A stretch of 57,895 nt of DNA. Source: a virus. The first letter of the stretch is position 1. The number at the start of each line of letters is the position of its first letter. Below are positions 17,064 through 23,157 of this stretch, one piece after another. The stretch spans positions 1 through 57,895 of the IMG/VR virus record IMGVR_UViG_3300043466_001189. The stretch is one strand, 5' to 3'. The notes beneath the pieces are model-generated. The model was given only the letters and a program-made list of their open reading frames with translations. It was not told where the DNA came from and made no database searches. The position numbers and the translations under genes are program-made.

Positions 17064-17168
17064 TGGTGACCCGTTAGCAGCCGAACATATTGACCCGTTG
17101 GATAGAGTAATATGTGTCACTTACCCAGCCCCCATACGGTGAGCCGACTTCTATACCGCTACGGGTCA
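17064..17168 (-). ncRNA. Structured RNA with tRNA-like closing helix and CCA
   Basis: 105 nt between tRNA-Val and a small membrane gene. The ends pair as TGACCCGT/ACGGGTCA, extended by AGC/GCT, and the 3' end is CCA. No T-loop or anticodon arm is recognisable. A second copy of AACGGGTC lies in the loop of an internal CATATT/AATATG hairpin and could compete for the 5' strand. Confidence 0.6.
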
Positions 17169-17183
17169 AGAGCGGTTTCTAAA

Positions 17184-17357
17184 TTACATTCCAGCAGTTA
17201 GAGATGTGATTGTTTCATTTGCCCACAGCCAAAATGCTGTACCAGCAGCGATGACTGCGCTAATACCCTTCTTTACGTCCCAGCCATTCTTCCATGTCTC
17301 CCAGATAACCCAAGCGACAACTGCGACAAGAAGCAAAACTACGATTGTATTAAGCAT
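17184..17357 (-). CDS. Small two-helix membrane protein (57 aa)
   Basis: 57 residues. MLNTIVVLLLVAVVAWVIWE and a second hydrophobic segment (ISAVIAAGTAFWLWA) flank a short basic loop. A strong SD (GAGG, 7 nt before ATG) supports expression. Could be a small holin-like or envelope protein; not recognised. Confidence 0.7.
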   Translation of the reverse strand: MLNTIVVLLLVAVVAWVIWETWKNGWDVKKGISAVIAAGTAFWLWANETITSLTAGM

Positions 17358-17395
17358 ATTATTACCTCATTCAGACCTTGATTGGTCATTGTTAT

Positions 17396-17872
17396 TTAGA
17401 TATTACACCATGCATTAACAAAATCAGTAAGTTCTTTCCATTGAGCTTCATCAAACATGAGCATATTTTTCTCACGATTCCATTTTTTGGTTATCGGCTT
17501 ATTGCCATACTTAGCGACCATTGAGTAGACACGTGGTAAGATCACAAAAATGAATGTATGATCTTCATGTCGTTTCGACTCGACCTTTTCATATGGTATG
17601 CCAGCAATATATGCTCTAGCTAGATGCGTTGCTCTTGCTTCAAAACGAACAACCGTTTTACGGTGATGTTCTAAATTCCATCTTCTAGAATGGAGTTTTT
17701 GAAGCTCAGGGTGGTTCTTGTGCATTTCAGATTCCCAAACAGAAACAGATGGTGATAACTGATGCTTCTGTTTGTACCACTTAATTTGCTTAGTGAACTT
17801 TTGTTCTTCCTTGCGAATGATAGCAGGCTCAAGTGCAAGGTGTTTTGACTTAATCTTTAGTTCTACGCTCAT
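17396..17872 (-). CDS. Hypothetical basic protein (158 aa)
   Basis: 158 residues, rich in Lys/His/Arg (KQIKWYKQKHQ, SRRWNLEHHRKTVV). No domain is recognised. It has its own sigma70-like promoter (17896-17924) and the SD AAAGGA, which supports an early, separately expressed gene. Confidence 0.65.
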   Translation of the reverse strand: MSVELKIKSKHLALEPAIIRKEEQKFTKQIKWYKQKHQLSPSVSVWESEMHKNHPELQKLHSRRWNLEHHRKTVVRFEARATHLARAYIAGIPYEKVESKRHEDHTFIFVILPRVYSMVAKYGNKPITKKWNREKNMLMFDEAQWKELTDFVNAWCNI

Positions 17873-17895
17873 TTGATTTTTCCTTTGTTAGAGTT

Positions 17896-17924
17896 ATTGT
17901 AGTGCATCTAACAAGAAAAGTCAA
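17896..17924 (-). promoter_or_regulatory. Sigma70-type promoter
   Basis: TTGACT-17-TACAAT on the minus strand, about 25 nt upstream of the 158-aa gene. Five of six matches in each hexamer and ideal spacing. Confidence 0.7.
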
Positions 17925-17981
17925 GGTGGCTTTTGTTTAACCTAGAAGAAGTGTTCCTTCATTGTGTTACTCCTTTGTAAA

Positions 17982-18055
17982 TGGTGACGCTAGTAGGACT
18001 CAAACCCACATTAGCCGTTTTAGAGACGGTTGCATAATCACTCTGCCATAGCGTC
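17982..18055 (-). tRNA. tRNA with anticodon CTA (UAG-reading, amber suppressor)
   Basis: 74 nt. Acceptor GACGCTA/TAGCGTC, anticodon stem CCGT/ACGG with 7-nt loop CTCTA AA (U33 present, anticodon CTA, A37), T-arm GTGGG-TTTGAGT-CCTAC, discriminator A and encoded CCA. The only mismatch in the stems is at 27-43. It reads UAG. The amino acid inserted cannot be told from sequence. Confidence 0.85.
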
Positions 18056-18062
18056 ATAAATT

Positions 18063-18136
18063 TGGAGCGGGTAGAGAGAATCGAACTCTCACTTCCACCA
18101 TGGCAAGGTGGTTCGCTACCACTACAACATACCCGC
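18063..18136 (-). tRNA. tRNA-Gly(GCC)
   Basis: 74 nt. Acceptor GCGGGTA/TACCCGC, anticodon loop TTGCCAT, T-loop TTCGATT and encoded CCA. Confidence 0.95.
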
Positions 18137-18139
18137 ATT

Positions 18140-18352
18140 TAATAAGGTGAGGTGGGACTCGGGTACACCCACAAGACACGGCACAGATACCTGCAATCGC
18201 GTCAGCCTAGATTTCCTTGGTAAGGAACTATACATCTTCGGATCTCTCCGCTCATGCACGGGCACCACACCATCTAGCCAAGTTAGTCAGTCTTTGCATC
18301 CGACCATTTCCTTGCACTCGGCCAACTCCCGTCGGAGTCAGCATTCTATTTA
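18140..18352 (-). ncRNA. Candidate structured RNA (about 210 nt) in the tRNA array
   Basis: The gap between tRNA-Gly and tRNA-Met has no plausible gene. On the minus strand it has several clean hairpins: GACTCC/GGAGTT, CGGA-GAGA-TCCG (GNRA loop), TTCCTT/AAGGAA, a CTAGAT/ATCTAG helix closing a domain of about 60 nt, and GTGGG/CCCAC around a GGGTGTACCC palindrome. Not recognised as a known RNA; T4 carries stable RNAs of unknown role in its own tRNA cluster. Confidence 0.5.
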
Positions 18353-18354
18353 TT

Positions 18355-18430
18355 TGGTGCGTCATGGTAGAATCGAACTACCTTTTCCGGCTTATGAGAC
18401 CAGCGGGATGCCCATCACCCCCCAAGACGC
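18355..18430 (-). tRNA. tRNA with anticodon CAT (Met or Ile2)
   Basis: 76 nt. Anticodon loop CTCATAA, T-arm GGTAG-TTCGATT-CTACC and encoded CCA. The acceptor GCGTCTT/ATGACGC has one mismatch. It is not an initiator type. Confidence 0.9.
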
Positions 18431-18433
18431 AAA

Positions 18434-18527
18434 ATGAATAGCGAGTATTTCTACTCAGGTGTGGTAAGCCCTTCACTCCCCGACTTCAGGAGCCCACTGC
18501 CTAGATCGATTGCGCTGTGCTATTCAT
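18434..18527 (-). ncRNA. Candidate structured RNA closed by a 9-bp helix
   Basis: 94 nt between tRNA-Met and tRNA-Phe. The ends form ATGAATAGC/GCTATTCAT, with an internal GAGTA-GAAA-TACTC hairpin (GNRA loop). No gene or tRNA is present. Confidence 0.55.
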
Positions 18528-18531
18528 CTAA

Positions 18532-18607
18532 TGGTGCTGCCTCTCTGAATCGAACAGAGTCCCCACGCTCTTCAGGCGTATGTACGCACCAGCTATACCA
18601 AGGCAGC
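18532..18607 (-). tRNA. tRNA-Phe(GAA)
   Basis: 76 nt. Acceptor GCTGCCT/AGGCAGC, anticodon loop CTGAAGA, T-arm CTCTG-TTCGATT-CAGAG and encoded CCA. Confidence 0.93.
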
Positions 18608-18609
18608 AG

Positions 18610-18816
18610 TTATTCTTTAGTCTTCCAGTATTCTGTCTCGTTGTATTCTTTCCACTTGAGACAGAATGCTTTACATAACTCTTTATCATGCTCTAAAAGC
18701 ATTTTAGCAAACTCGTTTGGACCGTCTATACCGACAAGACCATGCAGATCATAGATGAAGTCCATTGTGAATTCATCTTCTTTGAAGCCTTCTTCAGGCC
18801 AAAAGAAGCTAGTCAC
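18610..18816 (-). CDS. Small acidic hypothetical protein (up to 68 aa)
   Basis: Up to 68 residues, acidic and aromatic (FIYDLHGLVGIDGPNEFAK, CLKWKEYNETEYWK). The GTG start at 18816 overlaps the TAG stop of the neighbouring gene; ATG at residue 18 is the alternative. No strong SD is visible for either. Function unknown. Confidence 0.6.
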   Translation of the reverse strand: MTSFFWPEEGFKEDEFTMDFIYDLHGLVGIDGPNEFAKMLLEHDKELCKAFCLKWKEYNETEYWKTKE

Positions 18817-18958
18817 GAAGCAACTGAGGAGCTGATTCCGTCAAGTTCTTCTTTTCGTATTCTGCAAGTTTAGCAGAGTATTGTTCGTTTGTCAACCCAT
18901 GCCAACCAATACACTTACCATTTGGGCTACGACCACAACCACATTCTTTATTACTCAT
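18809..18958 (-). CDS. Small zinc/metal-binding protein with CGCGRSPNGKCIGWHGL motif
   Basis: 49 residues. The N-terminus carries ECGCGRSPNGKCIGWHGL, a Cys3-His metal-binding motif found in short phage proteins; the rest is a charged helix. It ends in TAG, overlapping the start of the next gene. Too short for many gene callers. Confidence 0.75.
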   Translation of the reverse strand: MSNKECGCGRSPNGKCIGWHGLTNEQYSAKLAEYEKKNLTESAPQLLRD

Positions 18959-18973
18959 TTGCTTCTCCTATTA

Positions 18974-19061
18974 TGGCGGAAGGTGTAGGATTCGAACCCA
19001 CGGAACCTTTCAGTCCTCTCGCTTTCAAGGCGAGTGCAATAGACCACTCTACCAACCTTCC
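18974..19061 (-). tRNA. tRNA-Ser(TGA)
   Basis: 88 nt, class II. Acceptor GGAAGGT/ACCTTCC identical to that of tRNA-Ser(GCT), anticodon loop CTTGAAA, long variable arm and encoded CCA. Confidence 0.96.
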
Positions 19062-19158
19062 AAATTCGATGCGATTTCTTAAAGTGGTTACGCCCTCCAC
19101 TATTGTGTTAACGAGAGTTTCCAGTCAATTACAGTCTACTCACAACCCTCTAGCTCAC

Positions 19159-19187
19159 ATATTATATATTCATACATGAGATGTCAA
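19159..19187 (-). promoter_or_regulatory. Sigma70-type promoter upstream of tRNA-Ser(TGA)
   Basis: TTGACA with 17 nt to TAATAT (or 15 nt to TATAAT) on the minus strand. It sits immediately downstream of the rlpA stop, reading into the tRNA group at 19061 and below. Confidence 0.65.
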
Positions 19188-19194
19188 GACAATT

Positions 19195-19566
19195 CTACTT
19201 TCTTAGAATTTGAACTTGAACGACACAGATACCACCACAACCAATCTTTCTTGCTGCGGCTCTTGATAGATCAAGATGTCTGCCCTTTATAAAAGGACCT
19301 CTGTCATTTATTCTAACAATGACTGATCTTCCCTTGTGTGTTACTCTCAGTTTAGTACCAAATGGTAGTGTCTTATGTGCTGCTGTTAATGCATTTGGAT
19401 TAAACTTTTCTCCACTAGCAGTAATCTTACTTCTGCTGCATTCGCCAGGTTTAACACAGTCATACCATGATGCTTTCATGGTGGTCTTCTTTGCTGCCTC
19501 TGCCGTAATTGACAGTGCAAAGGTAGTAAACAAAATCAATATAAAAGCTGTAAATACTTTTTTCAT
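19195..19566 (-). CDS. rlpA: RlpA-like exported double-psi beta-barrel protein
   Basis: 123 residues. A signal peptide (to about ITAEAA) precedes a single DPBB domain: [66 protein letters not shown]. The catalytic-type Asp in INDRGPF is present. RlpA enzymes are septal lytic transglycosylases acting on denuded glycan. No SPOR domain and no lipobox are seen. It ends in TAG. It may remodel the wall together with the phage L,D-transpeptidase. Confidence 0.9.
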   Translation of the reverse strand: MKKVFTAFILILFTTFALSITAEAAKKTTMKASWYDCVKPGECSRSKITASGEKFNPNALTAAHKTLPFGTKLRVTHKGRSVIVRINDRGPFIKGRHLDLSRAAARKIGCGGICVVQVQILRK

Positions 19567-19587
19567 AACATTTTCCTTATGAATGGA

Positions 19588-19606
19588 GAGCCTGCTTTTT
19601 TGGCTC
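19588..19606 (-). promoter_or_regulatory. Leader hairpin upstream of rlpA
   Basis: GAGCC/GGCTC stem around an A-rich loop in the 5' leader. A CACTAAATA element at 19668-19676 lies farther upstream. Function not known. Confidence 0.3.
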
Positions 19607-19693
19607 AGGTTGAAATGACATTAAGCTGTATTGTATACCTTTCTCTTTCCGATGTTAACAATAGTTCTATTTAGTGTATCAGAATTGAGAGAT

Positions 19694-19701
19694 AATAAAT
19701 A
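19694..19701 (+). promoter_or_regulatory. Late-promoter-like AATAAATA on the plus strand
   Basis: Seven of eight matches to TATAAATA, 28 nt before the plus-strand ADP-ribosyltransferase ATG. Confidence 0.5.
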
Positions 19702-19728
19702 CTTTTATACTCATTTCAGGATAGAAAC

Positions 19729-20784
19729 ATGATCACACTTAAGCAATTCAGACGAAAGCCAATCAACAACGATCCGCGCGGTACACCAGTTCTCATTCAA
19801 CATGGTATGCACTCTCTTGATGTTAAGCCAACACCTGAAGAAATTGCTGAAATCAAAAAGCAGTCACAATCAAAACCGGCTTCACAGAAAAAAAAAGTAA
19901 ATGAAGCATACGCGGCACCAGATTGGAATCCTGAATATAACTTCAACAAAGATATGTATAGCGCAGAACCAGGTTTGGGTCATGCGTATCAGTTTGGTAT
20001 GGCAAGAGAAATTGCAAGATTACCTGATCTATATGGCGCAAAACGTGAAATCAACGAAAGATTTAAACTTGAAAATCAACATATTTCACCAAACGTGAAT
20101 CCTGCGTATCATGGTAGTTTTCATTATGAAGATCAAGAAAAAAACTTACTAAAAGAGTATGGACAGACAAAACAAAGTCTTCATCCTGAGATAGCCAGAT
20201 ATACAGAAGACAGTAGTTATCTGAACAGAAATCTTTGGGAGAATTTTTTAAACACCGGCAGTGATTATGAAGATAACAGTCTTGGTGAACACAATCTAAA
20301 AAGTCTAGATGAAGCTCTACAATCTAGACAATTGCCAACAAAGCTTACTGTATTTGCAGGAGTTAAATACAATCCTGGTTTAGAAGCGGCAAAGAACGCT
20401 TACAATAGACTTTATCATCCAGGTTATACATCATCATCTATTGAGCCTGGCACAGGATTAGAATTTTCTGCTAGAGTAAAAAGAGGTAGAGTAAAAGAAG
20501 ATAATTTTGGTGATGATCCTGGTGATAGACATATTTTGAAAATACATCTACCAGCAGGACATCCAGGTGAGTTTATCGGAACAAGATCACATTTTGATCA
20601 TGAGAAAGAGTTCCTCATACCAAGACAGACCACATTTCAAATCATGCCTCATCCAACAATCGTAAGAGCAAACAGAGGCAAATTTGGTCCAAGGTTAGGT
20701 ATAGATCATATTCACTTATGGGACGCTCATCCTGTTCTTAATCCAAATCAATTAGAATTGCCATTTGGAACAAGACGCCGATAA
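19729..20784 (+). CDS. ADP-ribosyltransferase-like protein, probable packaged effector
   Basis: 351 residues. The N-terminus MITLKQFRRKP resembles the targeting peptides here, with a possible cleavage VNE59/A60. The C-terminal half has mono-ADP-ribosyltransferase motifs: a strand LTVFAGVKYNP (motif I, but Ala where Arg is usual), GYTSSS at 232-237 (STS motif) and HEKEFLIPRQTTF with the ExE pair E292/E294. T4 Alt is the known packaged ART. It is one of only three plus-strand genes. Activity is uncertain because the motif I Arg is missing. Confidence 0.75.
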   Translation: MITLKQFRRKPINNDPRGTPVLIQHGMHSLDVKPTPEEIAEIKKQSQSKPASQKKKVNEAYAAPDWNPEYNFNKDMYSAEPGLGHAYQFGMAREIARLPDLYGAKREINERFKLENQHISPNVNPAYHGSFHYEDQEKNLLKEYGQTKQSLHPEIARYTEDSSYLNRNLWENFLNTGSDYEDNSLGEHNLKSLDEALQSRQLPTKLTVFAGVKYNPGLEAAKNAYNRLYHPGYTSSSIEPGTGLEFSARVKRGRVKEDNFGDDPGDRHILKIHLPAGHPGEFIGTRSHFDHEKEFLIPRQTTFQIMPHPTIVRANRGKFGPRLGIDHIHLWDAHPVLNPNQLELPFGTRRR

Positions 20785-21092
20785 CCATAATGGGCAATCT
20801 GGTAATCATAGTGTAGTTCCCAGAAGTTAGCATACAGATCATGTAGATTGCGATCTGTTACACTACTCTTAAAGTTACCGTAGTCGATGTTTAGAATCCT
20901 TTGCTTGACAATATCAGCAAAGGATTCTTTATTAATGAAACAACGAAACTTGTAATCTGTGCCCTGATCCTGCTGAATAGGCACATTCAGAAACTCTAGA
21001 TGCTCACGCTTTCTAGCACGAACACGAAGCATACTCTTGTCATTCCAATCTTCAACTGCACTCACAAAACCATCATTAAAACAAATCCACAT
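20748..21092 (-). CDS. Conserved small phage protein (114 aa)
   Basis: 114 residues: MWICFNDGFVSAVEDWNDKS...LRVRARKREHLEF. I recall this N-terminal pattern from a protein common in diverse phages of Gram-negative hosts, without function. Its 3' end overlaps convergently with the ADP-ribosyltransferase gene by 37 nt. Confidence 0.75.
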   Translation of the reverse strand: MWICFNDGFVSAVEDWNDKSMLRVRARKREHLEFLNVPIQQDQGTDYKFRCFINKESFADIVKQRILNIDYGNFKSSVTDRNLHDLYANFWELHYDYQIAHYGYRRLVPNGNSN

Positions 21093-21101
21093 TATATAAG
21101 G

Positions 21102-21824
21102 TCAACCTCCATAAGATTTAATTAAATTGTTCTTTCTCTGCATGAACGTCTTGTGCAAGCTCTGCCAATTCTGTAAGCCAGAGTTCTTGAATAAGCCATG
21201 AACGTGTTCATCATCCATGTTACGTACAGCATCAAGCCCCTTTTGTTCTGCATCAGGGTGGGCGTCAAATACTTTATTAAATACTTTACCTGATTCTTTA
21301 TTACCATCTCTGAATGTTTCTTTTTCTGAGATGTCTGCACTGTAGTCTTTTGGACCACCCTGCGCTCTATAATGAAATGAGCCTCCAGGATCAACATTGT
21401 AAATCTTGCCAGTCTTTGGGTGAATTTGCATATTACCTTCACCATAATCAAGACCTGTACCAGTGATGTCCCAATTCTTTGTAAGCACAGCAGCATGATA
21501 CATCTTACCGACATGTTCTGCTTGCTCAGGTGAAAGCTTGTTGAAGTCTTTATGACCCATTGGCTTCAGACCTTCTTGCCACTTTGTAACAACAGATGGC
21601 TTGCCGTCGATGACTTCGTGCTTAGGATCAAGTGTATTGATACCCATGTGATGATAGATAGCACTCGTTAATGCTTCGACTTTGGCATGTTCGCCGTCTT
21701 TGTAGTGCTTGACATAGAACTGATTGCCCTGTTCGTCAGTGGCTTTACCGCCCTTGTTAGAGCCGCCCTGAGTACCATAATCTACATTGTATGCTTCAGT
21801 CATAAACTGTTTGAATGTTTTCAT
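21102..21824 (-). CDS. PI3/4-kinase-like protein with capsid-targeting-like N-terminus
   Basis: 240 residues. It begins MKTFKQFMTE/A, nearly the T4 internal-protein signal MKTYQEFIAE/A. After it, a kinase-like core is visible: Gly-rich loop QGGSNKGGKA (about 19-28), Lys39 in FYVKHY, Glu50, TKNWDITGTGLDYGEGN (catalytic-loop Asp and Asn, about 115-131) and NVDPGGSFHYRAQG (metal-binding Asp145). This pattern resembles HipA/PI3K-type kinases. Inferred: injected kinase that phosphorylates a host protein or lipid. The fold call needs a profile search. Confidence 0.7.
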   Translation of the reverse strand: MKTFKQFMTEAYNVDYGTQGGSNKGGKATDEQGNQFYVKHYKDGEHAKVEALTSAIYHHMGINTLDPKHEVIDGKPSVVTKWQEGLKPMGHKDFNKLSPEQAEHVGKMYHAAVLTKNWDITGTGLDYGEGNMQIHPKTGKIYNVDPGGSFHYRAQGGPKDYSADISEKETFRDGNKESGKVFNKVFDAHPDAEQKGLDAVRNMDDEHVHGLFKNSGLQNWQSLHKTFMQRKNNLIKSYGG

Positions 21825-21845
21825 GTGAAATATCTCCTTTGAGAG

Positions 21846-21854
21846 TATTTAGTA
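21846..21854 (-). promoter_or_regulatory. Late-promoter-like TACTAAATA
   Basis: TACTAAATA on the minus strand, 22 nt before the kinase-like gene and touching the 3' end of the tRNA-Arg-like gene. Confidence 0.5.
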
Positions 21855-21948
21855 TGGAGCATCTGACAGGATTCGAACCTGTATCGGACATTTCTGTCCA
21901 CGTCCAGTTACCTTACTCTCCGTTCGTAGCGGAGGGGGCTACAGATGC
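21855..21948 (-). tRNA. Atypical tRNA-Arg(ACG) lacking a visible D-arm
   Basis: 94 nt. Perfect acceptor GCATCTG/CAGATGC, T-arm ACAGG-TTCGAAT-CCTGT, encoded CCA and anticodon arm CTCCG-CTACGAA-CGGAG (U33, anticodon ACG). Only 7 nt (TAGCCCC) separate acceptor and anticodon stem, too few for a D-arm. A 35-nt region with GTAACTGGA and a GGACA-GAAA-TGTCC hairpin follows the anticodon arm. Its 5' half overlaps the 3' end of the coding region at 21913. Confidence 0.65.
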
Positions 21949-22161
21949 ATTGATACCATATCTCTTAGCAACAGTACTAACAATGCTACTAAACTTTGAA
22001 GGATACAGAATATTGATTTCTGATTGATATGTGATGTTGTCTATTAGAATGTTCTCTATTGCGGCATCAAGTTCTTCTACAGTTGTATCTGACTTGATTA
22101 GAATTTCATTTGCTAGACCAGAAGAACACTCAACGATACTGATAATCATTTCCTTACTCAT
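21913..22161 (-). CDS. Small hypothetical protein overlapping a tRNA gene
   Basis: 82 residues from ATG 22161 (MSKEMIISIVECSSG...). A longer in-frame start at 22182 lies upstream of the promoter -10 and is rejected. A perfect sigma70 promoter leaves a leader of only a few nt. The last 12 codons are shared with the 5' half of the tRNA-Arg(ACG)-like gene. Function unknown. Confidence 0.6.
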   Translation of the reverse strand: MSKEMIISIVECSSGLANEILIKSDTTVEELDAAIENILIDNITYQSEINILYPSKFSSIVSTVAKRYGINASVAPSATNGE

Positions 22162-22170
22162 TATGACGAA

Positions 22171-22199
22171 ATTATAACACAAAAATGAAAGAATGTCAA
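22171..22199 (-). promoter_or_regulatory. Perfect sigma70 consensus promoter
   Basis: TTGACA-17-TATAAT on the minus strand, both hexamers perfect. It reads into the 82-aa gene and the tRNA-Arg-like gene, with the predicted start of transcription about 3-5 nt before the ATG. Confidence 0.85.
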
Positions 22200-22741
22200 G
22201 ACTTCTGAGGATGACCCATTATGACTTTCTCATGAGAATGTGAGCCAATTTTTCTTCTATATCGTTCTTTATCTACGATACGAACTTTCTTTCCAAGAAG
22301 TTTCTCTGCTTCACTAGATGGAACGACAGGAGTTCCAATTTTTCGCATGATTGCTTCAGGTGCACCAGAGACTTCAGCCCATGATCTTTTCATCTTGTTA
22401 TCTTCAGCAGCGGTCTTCATGAAATCGAGTTTGCCACGTTTGGTACCATCTGTACCAACTGCGATTGACTTTCTACCAAGTTGTTTCTTGTAAAGTGTTA
22501 CCGCTGAAACTTTACCTTTTCTCACAACAACCTTCATTGCAGAGTTTGAGATATCATTATGTATCGACTTGGATTCATCTTCAGAACCAGATGGTATACC
22601 AGAATATCCACCGATACCTGAATATGAATTTCTGAGAATGTCATGAATATCGTTTCGATACTGTTCTCTGTACTTCTCGTGTTCTGGATTGAGTCCAATT
22701 GAAAGTACGTGTTCTGTCATGAATTGTGAGAATGAAAGCAT
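22196..22741 (-). CDS. Protein with capsid-targeting-like N-terminus (181 aa)
   Basis: 181 residues starting MLSFSQFMTE/H, the same pattern as the kinase-like protein. The body is basic with YKKQLGRKSIAVGTDGTKRGK and SEAEKLLGKKVRIVDKERY. No enzymatic family is recognised. A CATAAATA element lies 20 nt upstream of the start. Candidate packaged protein of unknown function. Confidence 0.65.
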   Translation of the reverse strand: MLSFSQFMTEHVLSIGLNPEHEKYREQYRNDIHDILRNSYSGIGGYSGIPSGSEDESKSIHNDISNSAMKVVVRKGKVSAVTLYKKQLGRKSIAVGTDGTKRGKLDFMKTAAEDNKMKRSWAEVSGAPEAIMRKIGTPVVPSSEAEKLLGKKVRIVDKERYRRKIGSHSHEKVIMGHPQKS

Positions 22742-22760
22742 AAGATAAACTCCTTTGATT

Positions 22761-22768
22761 TATTTATG
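22761..22768 (-). promoter_or_regulatory. Late-promoter-like CATAAATA
   Basis: Seven of eight matches to the T4 late element, 20 nt before the ATG at 22741. Confidence 0.5.
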
Positions 22769-22782
22769 CTCTTTCAAATGTT

Positions 22783-22857
22783 TGGAGGGGTAAACAGGAA
22801 TTGAACCTGTATTTGCGGATTTGCAGTCCGCTGCATAAGCCATTCTGCCATTACCCC
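22783..22857 (-). tRNA. tRNA-Cys(GCA)
   Basis: 75 nt. Acceptor GGGGTAA/TTACCCC, anticodon loop CTGCAAA, T-loop TTCAATT, discriminator T and encoded CCA. Confidence 0.96.
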
Positions 22858-22861
22858 AATT

Positions 22862-22869
22862 TATAAATA
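22862..22869 (+). promoter_or_regulatory. T4-late-type promoter TATAAATA on the plus strand
   Basis: Exact TATAAATA, 21 nt before the HicA-like ATG at 22890. The opposite-strand neighbours are tRNAs. Confidence 0.65.
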
Positions 22870-22889
22870 TTTATCAGAAAGGAAATTAC

Positions 22890-23156
22890 ATGCTCACATT
22901 CATGCAATTCGTACAGCTTCAAGAAGGTAAACTGAATTACACTAGAGTTAATTTGATAGATCATATCAAATCGAAAGGTTGGATTTCGGCAGGCAATAGC
23001 GGTGGAAATTCACCTCATGAAAAATTTATACATCCTGAATCCAAAATGCATTTATCGATACCAAGAAGCAGAACATTATCACCGGGTGTGATAAGCAGAA
23101 CGCTCAAAGATGCTGTGAGACACGAAAAGGATGAAAACTTCAGAAAGGCTGCTTGA
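22890..23156 (+). CDS. HicA-like mRNA-interferase-fold protein with capsid-targeting-like N-terminus
   Basis: 88 residues. It starts MLTFMQFVQLQE/G, a targeting peptide with canonical LQE/G cleavage. Residues 20-75 match the HicA dsRBD-like toxin layout: a helix LIDHIKSKGW, NSPHEKFIHPESKMHLSIPR with the candidate catalytic His43 (GSHH-like position), and the C-terminal helix GVISRTLKDAV. No HicB antitoxin gene adjoins it. The exact late promoter 21 nt upstream fits virion packaging. Inferred: injected RNase toxin. HicA homology is from motif reading only. Confidence 0.7.
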   Translation: MLTFMQFVQLQEGKLNYTRVNLIDHIKSKGWISAGNSGGNSPHEKFIHPESKMHLSIPRSRTLSPGVISRTLKDAVRHEKDENFRKAA

Positions 23157-23157
23157 T

